Assembly (NCBI RefSeq): GCF_004022215.1
Contig: NZ_SAUZ01000020.1
Coordinates: forward strand, 23,034-87,033
Origin: Paenirhodobacter populi
GTDB taxonomy: Bacteria; Pseudomonadota; Alphaproteobacteria; Rhodobacterales; Rhodobacteraceae
Reading direction: 5' to 3'
DNA: 64,000 bases
Positions 26,582 to 34,695 of the stretch are shown in pieces. Made by a program: the position numbers and the translations under genes. How positions within the stretch are numbered: position 1 is the stretch's first letter; the number at the start of each line of letters is the position of its first letter. Under the pieces are notes generated by a model, which was given only the letters and a program-made list of their open reading frames with translations, ran no database searches and was not told the origin of the DNA.

Positions 26582-27391
26582 TTACCAATCCGTATCCGGC
26601 GCCCCGGCGGGGGCGAAACCGTCCAGCGGCTGCGCCGCCACCTGCCGCAGCAGGGCGATGAACCCCGCCACCTGATGGGCGCAGGTGGCGCGGCCCTTCT
26701 CCGCGCTGGCGGCGGCGGCATTGCCGACCGGCCCCGCCGGGTTCAGGTCGGAGGCGATCCAGCCGTAGGACACCGGCCCGATCGGGGGAATGCCGCCCCG
26801 TTCGGCGCTGGAACCGAAATCCCGCGCCTGCGCCATATCCACCGTTTCCGGCGCGAAATGCAGCATCAGCGAGGTCTCCATGTCACCGCCGTGGATGCCG
26901 AAGGCCTGCTCGCGCGCGGGATACATCCCCTCGGGCGTGCCGAAGCCGGTCCACTGGCACTTCACCGCGAACATCCCCGCGCGCACCCGCAATTCCCGCG
27001 ACAGGATCGAGATCAGGTCCAGATTGCCGCCGTGGCTGTTGACCAGAACGATCTTGCGCAGCCCGGCGCGGGCGACCGACAGGCCGATCTCCGTCCAGAC
27101 CCGCAGCGCGTTTTCCGCCGACAGCGTCAGCGTGCCCTGTGCCCAGAGATGCTCGTTCGACTTGCCCACCGCCTGCACCGGCAGGATGCGCACCTCGGGC
27201 GCGTCGGGCAGGGCCGCTAGCTGGCGGCGCAGTTCGGCCAGCATGCCTTCCATGATCGTCGTGTCGGTGCCGACGGGCAGGTGGGGCCCGTGCTGTTCCA
27301 CCGCCGCCGTGGGCAGGATGGCGATCACCCGTTCCGGGTCGAGCCCGCGAAACTCCGGCGCGCGATACTGCGTCCAGTCGAAACGGGTCAT
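26582..27391 (-). CDS. Creatininase-family amidohydrolase
   Basis: 269 residues. The metal-site blocks are LPTAAVEQHGPHLPVGTDT, VNSHGGNLDLI and HGGDMETSLML, with the Glu, His, Asp and His ligands of the creatininase fold. The family opens cyclic amides (creatinine), and relatives deformylate or cleave intermediates in flavin, F420 and mycofactocin pathways. It is the last gene of the eight-gene reverse-strand operon that begins with an ABC importer, and its start overlaps the preceding reductase stop by 4 bases. A ring-opening or amide-hydrolysing step on an imported compound is likely; the substrate is unknown. Confidence 0.9.
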   Translation of the reverse strand: MTRFDWTQYRAPEFRGLDPERVIAILPTAAVEQHGPHLPVGTDTTIMEGMLAELRRQLAALPDAPEVRILPVQAVGKSNEHLWAQGTLTLSAENALRVWTEIGLSVARAGLRKIVLVNSHGGNLDLISILSRELRVRAGMFAVKCQWTGFGTPEGMYPAREQAFGIHGGDMETSLMLHFAPETVDMAQARDFGSSAERGGIPPIGPVSYGWIASDLNPAGPVGNAAAASAEKGRATCAHQVAGFIALLRQVAAQPLDGFAPAGAPDTDW

Positions 27392-28014
27392 ATCCGGATC
27401 TCCTTAGCATGGGGCAAGGGGCCGATCAGCCGGTCCATCCGCTGCGCGACGCGGCGCAGGTGGCGGGCGCGGCTTGCGGCGGTGGAGCTGTCCATCAGGT
27501 AGTGCATGGCGAAGGCCGTGCGCCGCCCCGGCGCGCACAGCGCCCCCACACCGCGCAGCAGCGTGCGCTTGCCCGGCGCGCCGACGAACAGCGTCAGCCA
27601 CCGCGAGGCCCCGCCCGTGGTGAAGACGCCAAGCCGCGTGACATGGTGCAGCCCCGGCCGGATCGTGGCATTCCCGGCATCCGGCATCAGAAAGGCCACG
27701 TCGGGCAAAAGCACCCGGTCGAGCCAGCCCTTGAGCATCGCGGGCAGGCCATACCACCATGTCGGATAGACGAAGATCAGCGTGTCGCACCAACGCAGCG
27801 CCGCCACGTCATCGGCCACCGGGCCGGCATTGCCCGGACAGTCCAGATAGCCCTGCCATTCGTCCCGGCTCAGCACCGGGCGGAAATCGCGGGCGTAAAG
27901 GTCAAGGAGCTGCACCTCCGCCCCGGCGGCACGCAGCCTGTCCCGCACGACATCGCGCACCGCGGCGGTGAAGCTGCCGGGATCGGGGTGGCAATAGACG
28001 ATCAGGGCGCGCAT
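27388..28014 (-). CDS. Flavodoxin-fold NAD(P)H oxidoreductase (first of a pair in frame with the operon end)
   Basis: 208 residues. LIVYCHPDPGSFTAAVRDVV is the FMN/FAD phosphate loop of the NQO/MdaB-type flavodoxin-like family. CDTLIFVYPTWWYGLPAML followed by KGWLDRVLLPDVAF is the isoalloxazine-contacting block. The C-terminal region is Arg-rich. It overlaps the paralogue upstream by 1 base and the creatininase gene downstream by 4 bases, so translation is coupled. It probably reduces a quinone, an azo or flavin substrate, or supplies reduced flavin to a partner enzyme in the operon. Confidence 0.88.
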   Translation of the reverse strand: MRALIVYCHPDPGSFTAAVRDVVRDRLRAAGAEVQLLDLYARDFRPVLSRDEWQGYLDCPGNAGPVADDVAALRWCDTLIFVYPTWWYGLPAMLKGWLDRVLLPDVAFLMPDAGNATIRPGLHHVTRLGVFTTGGASRWLTLFVGAPGKRTLLRGVGALCAPGRRTAFAMHYLMDSSTAASRARHLRRVAQRMDRLIGPLPHAKEIRI

Positions 28015-28595
28015 CAGATCATCTCCATTTCCTTGCGGACCTTGTCGAGAAAGGCCTCCCGCCGCGCGGGGCTGGCGCGGTTCATGTCATAGAGCGCCAG
28101 ATAGCGCATCCGCGCCGGAGAGGTCGTGCGGCGCAGCACCCGGGTGACGAGCTTGCGTGGCGGATCGCCCGCCCAGACCGCCCGCAGCCGCGAGCCGCCA
28201 TAGGTGGTGACCGCGCACAGGCGCGAGATATGCGTCAGCGCCGGCCATGTCTGGCCGCCCATCATGCGAAACGACACGCCGGGCAGGAACACCCGGTCGA
28301 AGAACCCCTTGAGGATCGCCGGAAACCCGTAGTTCCACACCGGCGCGATGATGATCAGCGCGTCGGCATTGCGCAGCCGTTGCACGTAATCCGCCACGGG
28401 GCGCAGATTGGCGCCGATGTCGTGATAGGCGCGCCGCTCGGTGGCCGTCATCACCGGGTCGAACCTTTCGGCGTAAAGGTCGCAGTCGTCCACCTGCCAG
28501 CCCCGCGCGGCCAGCGTGGCGCACACCAGCCCATGCAGCGCGGCGGCAAAGCTGTCGTCGCAGGGATGGGCATAGAGGATCAACACGCGGGTCAT
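28014..28595 (-). CDS. Flavodoxin-fold NAD(P)H oxidoreductase (second of the pair)
   Basis: 193 residues, clearly paralogous to the next gene: LILYAHPCDDSFAAALHGLV, NADALIIIAPVWNYGFPAIL and KGFFDRVFLPGVSF align with its blocks. The two copies have diverged strongly outside these motifs, so they may form a heterodimer or act on successive intermediates. It starts 11 bases after the FAD oxidase stop and ends overlapping its paralogue by one base. Having two such reductases beside an FAD oxidase is unusual for a simple catabolic operon. Confidence 0.88.
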   Translation of the reverse strand: MTRVLILYAHPCDDSFAAALHGLVCATLAARGWQVDDCDLYAERFDPVMTATERRAYHDIGANLRPVADYVQRLRNADALIIIAPVWNYGFPAILKGFFDRVFLPGVSFRMMGGQTWPALTHISRLCAVTTYGGSRLRAVWAGDPPRKLVTRVLRRTTSPARMRYLALYDMNRASPARREAFLDKVRKEMEMI

Positions 28596-28605
28596 GGTGT
28601 GGGCC

Positions 28606-30000
28606 TCATGGCGCGGGCCTCAGCCCGGCATAGCTGTAGATCGTGCGGTAATCCCAGTCGGGCGTATCCCAGGCGATCATCTTGCCGGGGTTCAGCAGCC
28701 CCTTGGGGTCGGCCTCGCGCTTGAAGGCCAGTTGCCGCGCATCGGTGGACTGCCGCCCGCCTTCCTCCAGCGTGTAGCGGTGGGGGTTGAAGATCATCGC
28801 GCCGAGGTCCTCGTGGATGCGGATGATCTCGTCCAGCCGTTCCTCGGTGGTGAAGCGCACGAGGGTCAGCCCGGCATAGATCGTGCGGCCGTTTTCGCGC
28901 ATCGCCTCCAGATGCTGGATCAGCTCGGGGCCGAAGCGCGCGCGGATACGTTCGATCGTGCTGAGGAAATCCGGCCCGTGGTAGCGCACCTGCAGATAGG
29001 TGATCGCGGGATCGACCTTGATCGCGCGCAGGGTGGTGTGGTTCCAGCCGTATTCATAGGCGACGCCGGGGTCGCGCGGCCAGTCGGGCGCGTCCGAGCG
29101 GTAGATCATCCGCCCCGTGGGCCAGCGGGTCAGGAACGTGCCGAAGGCCGGCATGGCATGCGGCGCGACCATCACCAGCACCACATGGTCGCCTTCGCCG
29201 ACATGGCCGCGAAAGCGCTGGAAATAGCGGCTGGCGGTCGGCGCCTCGCATATGGTGATGAGCTTGACGAGGATGCCGTCCTCATCGGCGAGCCGCGCGC
29301 CGAACTCCGCCGCCGTGGGGAAATCCGGAAAGGCGACGAAGGTGCTGATCCAGTCGTAGGCGGGGGCGAGGGGCAGCTCGATCTCCGTGATGACGCCGTT
29401 GGTGCCATAGGCGTGGGAAACGCGGTGCAGCTCCTCCCCGGTGAAGTCGTGGATCCGGGGGTCCGCCTCCATCGACACGACGCGCAGCCGGATCAGGTTG
29501 CCGAGGTCGCGCAACGCCCCCCAGCGGACCGAGCCGACGCCCCCCGAGCCGCCCGCGACGAACCCGCCGATCGAGGCGGTGGCCGCCGTCGAAGGGGTCA
29601 TGCGCAGCTCCTGCCCCGATTGCGCGCGGGTGATCGCGTCAAGGTCGCGGATCACGATGCCGGGTTCGCAGATCACCCGGCCCGGATGGATTTCCTTCAC
29701 CCCGGCCATGTTCTTCATGTGCATCACGCAGCCGCCCGCCAGCGGCATCGCCTGCCCGTAATTGCCGGTGCCCGCGCCGCGCAGGGTGACGGGCACGTCA
29801 TGGGCATGGCAGATGCGCAGGACCTCGATCACCTCGGCCTCGTTTCGGGGCGAGACGACGAAATCCGCCACGACATGATCCAGCCGGGCCTTGAGCACCG
29901 GCGAATACCAGAAGAAATCGCGGCTTTTCGCGCGGACCGAGGCGGGGTTGTCGTCAAGCTCCAGATGCGCGAGGGCGGCCTTTGCCGCGTCGAGGTTCAT
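28606..30000 (-). CDS. FAD-binding oxidase (PCMH/VAO-type)
   Basis: 464 residues. The N-terminal FAD-binding PCMH domain has VTLRGAGTGNYGQAMPLAGG and STAATASIGGFVAGGSGGVG, with the pyrophosphate loops typical of glycolate/D-lactate-dehydrogenase-like enzymes. The C-terminal part is a substrate-cap domain ending in LLNPGKMIAWD. There is no obvious Cys/His pair for bicovalent FAD. It probably oxidises an alcohol, hydroxy acid or amine intermediate of the imported substrate. ATGA overlap with the upstream amidohydrolase gene shows it is part of one operon. Confidence 0.9.
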   Translation of the reverse strand: MNLDAAKAALAHLELDDNPASVRAKSRDFFWYSPVLKARLDHVVADFVVSPRNEAEVIEVLRICHAHDVPVTLRGAGTGNYGQAMPLAGGCVMHMKNMAGVKEIHPGRVICEPGIVIRDLDAITRAQSGQELRMTPSTAATASIGGFVAGGSGGVGSVRWGALRDLGNLIRLRVVSMEADPRIHDFTGEELHRVSHAYGTNGVITEIELPLAPAYDWISTFVAFPDFPTAAEFGARLADEDGILVKLITICEAPTASRYFQRFRGHVGEGDHVVLVMVAPHAMPAFGTFLTRWPTGRMIYRSDAPDWPRDPGVAYEYGWNHTTLRAIKVDPAITYLQVRYHGPDFLSTIERIRARFGPELIQHLEAMRENGRTIYAGLTLVRFTTEERLDEIIRIHEDLGAMIFNPHRYTLEEGGRQSTDARQLAFKREADPKGLLNPGKMIAWDTPDWDYRTIYSYAGLRPAP

Positions 30001-31262
30001 GGGATCAATCCGTCGAGTTCGGCATAGTCGGGCAGGCTGCGGTCGATCTGCGCACCCTTGCGGATCACGATCCGGTCGGATTGCGGGCGGGCGAAAAGCT
30101 CGCTCCAGCTTCGGGCGCGGGTGATGACCAGATCGGCGGGCGCGCCGGGGGCAAGGCCGGGCGCGGCAAAGCCGCAGGCGCGGGCGGGGTTCAGGGTGAA
30201 GGCGGCGGGCCAGTCCGTGCCCGCGTGGTCCAGATGGGCGATCCGGGTCGCCTCGCGCATTACCTCGATCATGTCGAGGTCGCCATAGGCGTAGAACGGA
30301 TCGCGGGTGTTGTCCGAGGCGAAAGAGACGTTGATCCCCCGCGCCGCCATTTCATGCACCAGCGTCACGCCCCGCCAGCGCGGGGTGCGATGCGCGGTCC
30401 GGTCTTGCAGATACATGTTGCACATCGGCAGCGACACGACGTTCAGCCGCGCCCGCGCCACGAGGTCGAGCGTGCGCAGCGCCTCGGCCTCCGGCTGGGT
30501 GGCGAGGGAACAGCAATGCCCCACCGTCACCGGCGCGTCGAAGCCGGTTTCCAGCACGGTTTCCGCGATCACCCGCAGCGTCGCGACCGAAGGATCGCCC
30601 GTTTCATCGACATGCAGGTCCACCGGCAGCCCGCGCCGCCGCGCATGGTCGAGGAACACCCGCAGCCGCCGGCGCAGATCCGGGATGGGGAAGGTGACGC
30701 AGCCCAGCACGCCGCCCGCCCGTGCGGTGATGGTGGCGGTGCGGGCAAAGGGGCCGCCTTCCTCGATGATGTCGACGGGGACGAGGCAGACGGCCTGCAT
30801 CTCGATCCGCCCGGCCCATTCGGCGCGCATCTCGGTGAAGACGGGGAAGGAGATGTCGTCCTGCGGTGCCAGCGCATCCAGATGCGTGCGGATCGCCCGC
30901 GTGCCATGCGCCCATGCGCAGCGCAGGGCGAAATCCATCCGGGCACGGACGTCTTCGGCGGTCCAGTGCCTGCGGCGGTCGGCCTCCACCGTGGCCAGCG
31001 CCGCGTCGAAGGTGCCGTCCGGGTTGGGCGCGCGGGGCCAGATATGGCCCTTGTCCAGATGGGTGTGCATGTCGATGAAGGCCGGAAAGACCATCGCGCC
31101 CTTCATGTCGATCGGCGGGCTGGCGACATCGGGGACGATGCGGCCGTTCTCGATGCAGATCCTGACGGGCATCAGATCGCCCGGCCGCCCGATCAGGCAG
31201 GCGGGCGTTTGCAGGTTCACCAGCCGCAGCGGACCGGGGGGCAGGGTCAGGAAATCGCTCAT
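29997..31262 (-). CDS. Cytosine-deaminase-like amidohydrolase
   Basis: 421 residues. The metal-site motif FIDMHTHLDKGHIWPR at about 60-75, VDLHVDETGDPSV (His/Asp of the second site), GHCCSLATQ and VSFASDNTRDPFYAYG place it in the cytosine deaminase/N-isopropylammelide-hydrolase branch of the amidohydrolase superfamily. It probably removes an exocyclic amine from a nitrogen heterocycle. ATGA overlaps on both sides tie it to the permease before and the FAD oxidase after. The long open frame upstream runs through the permease gene in another frame and is not coding. Confidence 0.9.
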   Translation of the reverse strand: MSDFLTLPPGPLRLVNLQTPACLIGRPGDLMPVRICIENGRIVPDVASPPIDMKGAMVFPAFIDMHTHLDKGHIWPRAPNPDGTFDAALATVEADRRRHWTAEDVRARMDFALRCAWAHGTRAIRTHLDALAPQDDISFPVFTEMRAEWAGRIEMQAVCLVPVDIIEEGGPFARTATITARAGGVLGCVTFPIPDLRRRLRVFLDHARRRGLPVDLHVDETGDPSVATLRVIAETVLETGFDAPVTVGHCCSLATQPEAEALRTLDLVARARLNVVSLPMCNMYLQDRTAHRTPRWRGVTLVHEMAARGINVSFASDNTRDPFYAYGDLDMIEVMREATRIAHLDHAGTDWPAAFTLNPARACGFAAPGLAPGAPADLVITRARSWSELFARPQSDRIVIRKGAQIDRSLPDYAELDGLIP

Positions 31263-32110
31263 TCCGTCCTCCTGACGGCGCTTTCGTGCCATTTGCGCAG
31301 GGCCAGATGGCTGATCAGGCTGAGCGCGGCGAAGATGACGATCCCGGTCAGCGCGATCAGCGCGAGCGCCGCGAACATCCGGGGAATGTTGAGCCGGTAG
31401 CCCGCCTCGAGGATGCGGAAGGCGAGGCCGGATCCGATCCCGCCGGTGCCCGCCACATATTCCGCGACGACCGCGCCGATCAGGCTCAGCCCGCCCGCGA
31501 TGCGCAGCCCGCCAAGGAAATAGGGCAGCGCGGTGGGCAGTTGCAGGTAGCGCAGCCTTTGCCAGCGGCTGGCGCCGTAGATCGTGTAAAGGTCGCGCAG
31601 GTTCGGATCGGTCGAGCGCAGGCCAAGCGAGGTGTTCGACAGGATCGGGAAGAAGGCGACGATCCATGCGCAGAGCAGCAGCCCCACCAGCCGGTTTTCC
31701 ACATAGATGAAGATCAGCGGCGCGATGGCGACGACGGGCGTGACCTGCAGGATCACCGCGAAGGGGTAGAAGCACATCTCGGTCCAGCGGCTGAGGCTGA
31801 AGAGCACGGCGAGCCCGACCCCGCCGATCACCGCGACGGCAAGCGCCATCAGCGTGATCTGCAACGTAACCAGAAGCGCCGGGAACAGGATCGGCGCATC
31901 CTGCACCAGCGTCCGCGCCACCAGCCCCGGCCCGGGCAGGATGTAATGTGGAATGGCGTTCCACACCACGATCCGGTCCCACAGCACCAGCGCTGCGATC
32001 ACCGTCAGCATGGGCAGGAGCCAGCGCAGCACCCGCTCGCGCCGCCGGGCGGTGAGGCGCGCCTGTTCGCCCGCGTCGATCAGCGGCTCGGTGGTATCGG
32101 TCACGGTCAT
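31259..32110 (-). CDS. ABC transporter permease (NitT/TauT type)
   Basis: 283 residues with about six membrane helices (for example LPMLTVIAALVLWD, LLVTLQITLMALAVAVIGGV, FIFAALSLISHLA-like C-terminal helix). The permease-ATPase coupling loop (EAA-type) is near GASRWQRLRYLQLPTALPYF. This is the family of inner-membrane subunits that import nitrate, taurine, sulfonates or pyrimidines. The MTVTDTTEP start overlaps the ATPase gene stop by 4 bases; a longer start at 32158 would overlap it by 52. A homodimer is likely because only one permease gene is present. Confidence 0.92.
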   Translation of the reverse strand: MTVTDTTEPLIDAGEQARLTARRRERVLRWLLPMLTVIAALVLWDRIVVWNAIPHYILPGPGLVARTLVQDAPILFPALLVTLQITLMALAVAVIGGVGLAVLFSLSRWTEMCFYPFAVILQVTPVVAIAPLIFIYVENRLVGLLLCAWIVAFFPILSNTSLGLRSTDPNLRDLYTIYGASRWQRLRYLQLPTALPYFLGGLRIAGGLSLIGAVVAEYVAGTGGIGSGLAFRILEAGYRLNIPRMFAALALIALTGIVIFAALSLISHLALRKWHESAVRRTE

Positions 32111-32892
32111 GCGGACTCTCCCATCGCGTGATGCAATGTATCCGATGCGGTGCGGCACAGCGCGGCATAATCGGCGGAGGTGCGGAATTCCTCGCCGCGC
32201 GGATAGGGGGCGGGGACGGCCAGTTCCCGAAACACCCGGCCCGGACGCGCGGCCATCACCACGATCCGGTCCGACAGGAAGACCGATTCGAACACCGAAT
32301 GGGTGACGAAGATCACCGTCGAGGAAATCTTCTCCTTCAACTCCAGCAGGTCCTTGTTCAGCTTGTGGCGGGTGATTTCATCGAGCGCGGCGAAGGGTTC
32401 GTCCATCAGGATCAGTTTCGGCCGCGTCACCATCGCCCGCGCGATCGACACCCGCATCTTCATCCCGCCCGAGAGTTCGCGCGGATAGGCGCGGGCGAAC
32501 CCTTCGAGCCCGACGAGCCGCAGGGCCAGCCGGATGTCCTCGGCCACCTGCACGAAGCGGCGGTGCTTCAGGCGGAAGGGCAGGTAGACGTTCTCCTCGA
32601 CCGTGGCCCAGGGCATCAGGGTGGGTTCCTGAAACACCACGCCGATCTCGGCCGTGCCTTCCCAGCGGATTTCCCCCCGCGTCGGCTGCATCAGCCCCGC
32701 GATCAGCCGCAGCGCCGTGGACTTGCCGCAGCCCGACGGCCCGAGGAGGGAGACGAAATCCCCCTCGTTCACCTGCAGGGTCATGTCGTGCAGCGCGCGG
32801 ATGCCGCCGGGAAAGACCTTGTCCACGCCGTCCATCCGCATCAGGGGCGGGCGCTGTCCCACGGGTTTCGGTTTGCGCCAGGTCACCACCAT
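32107..32892 (-). CDS. ABC transporter ATP-binding protein (NitT/TauT type)
   Basis: 261 residues. Walker A LLGPSGCGKSTALRL (about 50), Q-loop GVVFQEPTLMPW, ABC signature RELSGGMKMRVSIARAM and Walker B LILMDEPFAALDE, then the H-loop VTHSVFESVFLSD. It energises the importer formed with the adjacent permease and binding protein. In the signature, GGMKMR replaces the more common GGMRQR, as seen in some pyrimidine and riboflavin-type importers of this class. ATGA overlap with the permease gene. Confidence 0.95.
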   Translation of the reverse strand: MVVTWRKPKPVGQRPPLMRMDGVDKVFPGGIRALHDMTLQVNEGDFVSLLGPSGCGKSTALRLIAGLMQPTRGEIRWEGTAEIGVVFQEPTLMPWATVEENVYLPFRLKHRRFVQVAEDIRLALRLVGLEGFARAYPRELSGGMKMRVSIARAMVTRPKLILMDEPFAALDEITRHKLNKDLLELKEKISSTVIFVTHSVFESVFLSDRIVVMAARPGRVFRELAVPAPYPRGEEFRTSADYAALCRTASDTLHHAMGESA

Positions 32893-32899
32893 GACGGAC

Positions 32900-33883
32900 C
32901 TATTTCTTCAGATCCATCCCCACGCCCTGCCCGATGAAGTCGAGCGTATAGGCCTTGCCATAGTCCAGATCGGCGGGGACGACGCCGGCCTCGACCATCT
33001 TGTCGAAGAAATCCTTCACATGGGCGTCGTTCATCACGCCGATGCCCTTTTCCAGCGCCTCGCCGGAATCGACGATGCCCTTGTCCTTCATCTCGGCGAT
33101 GCCGAAGGCGATCTGTTCGTCGGTCATGTCGGGATTGTCGGTCTTGATCATCGCCGTCGCGGCGGTGTTGTCGCCGTAAAGGAAATTATACCAGCCGATG
33201 ATCGAGCCATCGACAAAGCATTTCACCACCTCGGGCTTCGTCGCGATCGTGTCGGCCATCGTCTCGACCAGCGTGGAATAGGTCGAATAGCCCGCATCGG
33301 CCAGCAGCCAGACATCGGGTTTGAAGCCGCCCTCCTTTTCCACCATCAGCGGTTCCGAGGACAGGTAGCCCTGCATCCCCGAGTCCGGATCGGCGATGAA
33401 GGGTGCGGGGTTGAAGGTGTAGACGGCGCGCTGCGCCTCGGTGAAGCCATAGGCCTTCATCATCCACTGGTAGAAGCTCGCATAGCCCGCGTCGCCGATG
33501 AACAGCTTGAGCTTCTTCAGATCCTCGAAGCTTTGCGCCTTGCCCGGATGGGACAGGATCACCTGCGGCTCTTTCTGGAAGGTGGCCATGACGGCGACGA
33601 CCGGGATGCCTTCCTGCACCGCCGAGAATTCCTCGAGCAGGTTGCCGCCCATGTTGAAGTCGATCCGCCCCGCCAGCATCAGCGCACGGTTGTTCACCTG
33701 CGGCCCGCCCGGCTGGATCGTCACGTCGAGCCCGCAGGCCGCATAGGTGCCGTCGGCGACCGCCTGATAGAAGCCGCCGTGTTCCGCCTGCGCCAGCCAG
33801 TTGGTCCCGAAGGTCACCGCCGTATTGGCGGAGGCGGCGCCTGCCGAGGCGATCAGGACGAGGGAAAGGGCGGTTCTGCGCAT
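32900..33883 (-). CDS. ABC transporter substrate-binding protein (NMT1/THI5-like)
   Basis: 327 residues with a cleavable signal peptide (ALSLVLIASAGAASA). VTFGTNWLAQAEHGGFYQAVADG is the start of an NMT1/THI5-like periplasmic protein; members bind hydroxymethylpyrimidine, riboflavin, nitrate or sulfonates. GRIDFNMGGNLLEEFSAVQE, EDLKKLKLFIGD and the two aromatic regions form the pocket. It is the first gene of the operon, so the promoter should lie in the 391-base gap upstream, opposite the RidA gene. I could not infer the ligand. Confidence 0.92.
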   Translation of the reverse strand: MRRTALSLVLIASAGAASANTAVTFGTNWLAQAEHGGFYQAVADGTYAACGLDVTIQPGGPQVNNRALMLAGRIDFNMGGNLLEEFSAVQEGIPVVAVMATFQKEPQVILSHPGKAQSFEDLKKLKLFIGDAGYASFYQWMMKAYGFTEAQRAVYTFNPAPFIADPDSGMQGYLSSEPLMVEKEGGFKPDVWLLADAGYSTYSTLVETMADTIATKPEVVKCFVDGSIIGWYNFLYGDNTAATAMIKTDNPDMTDEQIAFGIAEMKDKGIVDSGEALEKGIGVMNDAHVKDFFDKMVEAGVVPADLDYGKAYTLDFIGQGVGMDLKK

Positions 33884-34000
33884 CGGGATCTCCGGGATGA
33901 TTCTGTGACAAGCCTAAGACCAGCCGCGCGGCGCGGATCGGGGCGCGGAGGCGGCGTCCCCCGCAAAGCATGGAAGGCCGATCGAACGGGCAGATTTCCG

Positions 34001-34083
34001 CGGGATTTGCCTGAAGGTTGGGCATATGGTGAGAAAACCACCCGTCGCCGCGGGTTTGCGGGCAAGGCATTGGGCAAATCCCG
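34001..34083. promoter_or_regulatory. Long-range inverted repeat upstream of the catabolic operon
   Basis: Perfect 11-bp arms CGGGATTTGCC and GGCAAATCCCG in the divergent promoter region. They could be two half-operators for a looping repressor or the closing stem of a leader RNA. Function is inferred only from position. Confidence 0.4.
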
Positions 34084-34142
34084 GTGCGGGCGGCACCGTG
34101 CGGACGAGCAATCGGGAGCGCGGCGCGTGCGGAGAGGGAGGC

Positions 34143-34201
34143 AGGGGGCCAGCCCCCTCGCGCGTGCCGCGCTCACCCCCGGGATATTTGTGGAAGAATG
34201 A
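34143..34201 (+). repeat. Intergenic hairpin repeat, copy F
   Basis: Hairpin 1 AGGGGGC-CA-GCCCCCT, hairpin 2 GCGCG-TGC-CGCGC (34160-34172), tail CACCCCCGGGATATTTGTGG and AAGAATGA. Its hairpins are identical to those of copy L at 49.7 kb. Confidence 0.9.
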
Positions 34202-34274
34202 AGGCAGGAGGGAGCTTCGGGTGGTTTTGAAATGCTTTTGACGGCCGGGCGGGCGAATGGACAGGAGGATCATG

Positions 34275-34664
34275 ATGCGCATGCTTGAGCCAGCGGCGAT
34301 CCGGCCGCCCTTCGGACGCTATGCGCATGGGGTCGAGGTGCCGGCGGGCTGGCGGATGGTGATGACCTCGGGGCAGCTCGGGCTGGGGGTGGATGACGTG
34401 GCGCCGATTTCGGTCCGGGGGCAGGCGCGGCTGTGCTTTGCCAATTGCGCGGCGATTCTGGCCGAGGCCGGGATGGGACCCCGGGATGTGATCCGGATCA
34501 ACGCCTTCGTCACCGACCGCAGCCATTTCGCCGGCTACATGGCGGCGCGGGATGAATGGCTGGCGGGGGTGGAGAGGCTGCCGGCCTCGACCCTCGTGAT
34601 CGTGTCGGGCTTCACCCGGCCGGAGTTTCTGGTCGAAGTCGAGGTGACGGCGGCCGCGCCCTAG
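34275..34664 (+). CDS. RidA/YjgF family protein
   Basis: 129 residues. GVEVPAGWRMVMTSGQLGLG, ARLCFANCAAILAEAGMGPR and ASTLVIVSGFTRPEFLVEVE are RidA-family positions. Canonical RidA hydrolyses reactive enamine/imine intermediates using a conserved Arg; here the usual R near position 105 falls within GFTRPE. The best start is the ATG 6 bases after AGGAGG, with another ATG immediately before it. It is divergent from the operon containing the deaminase and FAD oxidase, enzymes that can release enamines or imines, so it may belong functionally to that pathway. Confidence 0.85.
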   Translation: MRMLEPAAIRPPFGRYAHGVEVPAGWRMVMTSGQLGLGVDDVAPISVRGQARLCFANCAAILAEAGMGPRDVIRINAFVTDRSHFAGYMAARDEWLAGVERLPASTLVIVSGFTRPEFLVEVEVTAAAP

Positions 34665-34695
34665 GCTAGAGCTGGCGCCGACTCAGGAGGCAAGA

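Larger units (their letters stand above)
33884..34274. other. Divergent intergenic region of the catabolic operon
   Basis: 391 bases between the binding-protein gene and ridA. It holds repeat copy F (34143-34201) and an 11-bp inverted repeat CGGGATTTGCC (34001-34011) / GGCAAATCCCG (34073-34083), separated by 61 bases. Other open frames here are shadows. I see no TPP, FMN or guanidine riboswitch consensus. Confidence 0.6.

Noticed and set aside
33884..34274. A TPP, FMN or guanidine riboswitch before the NMT1-type ABC operon
   Set aside because: I looked for CTGAGA...ACCTGATC-like (TPP) and the FMN box patterns and found none.
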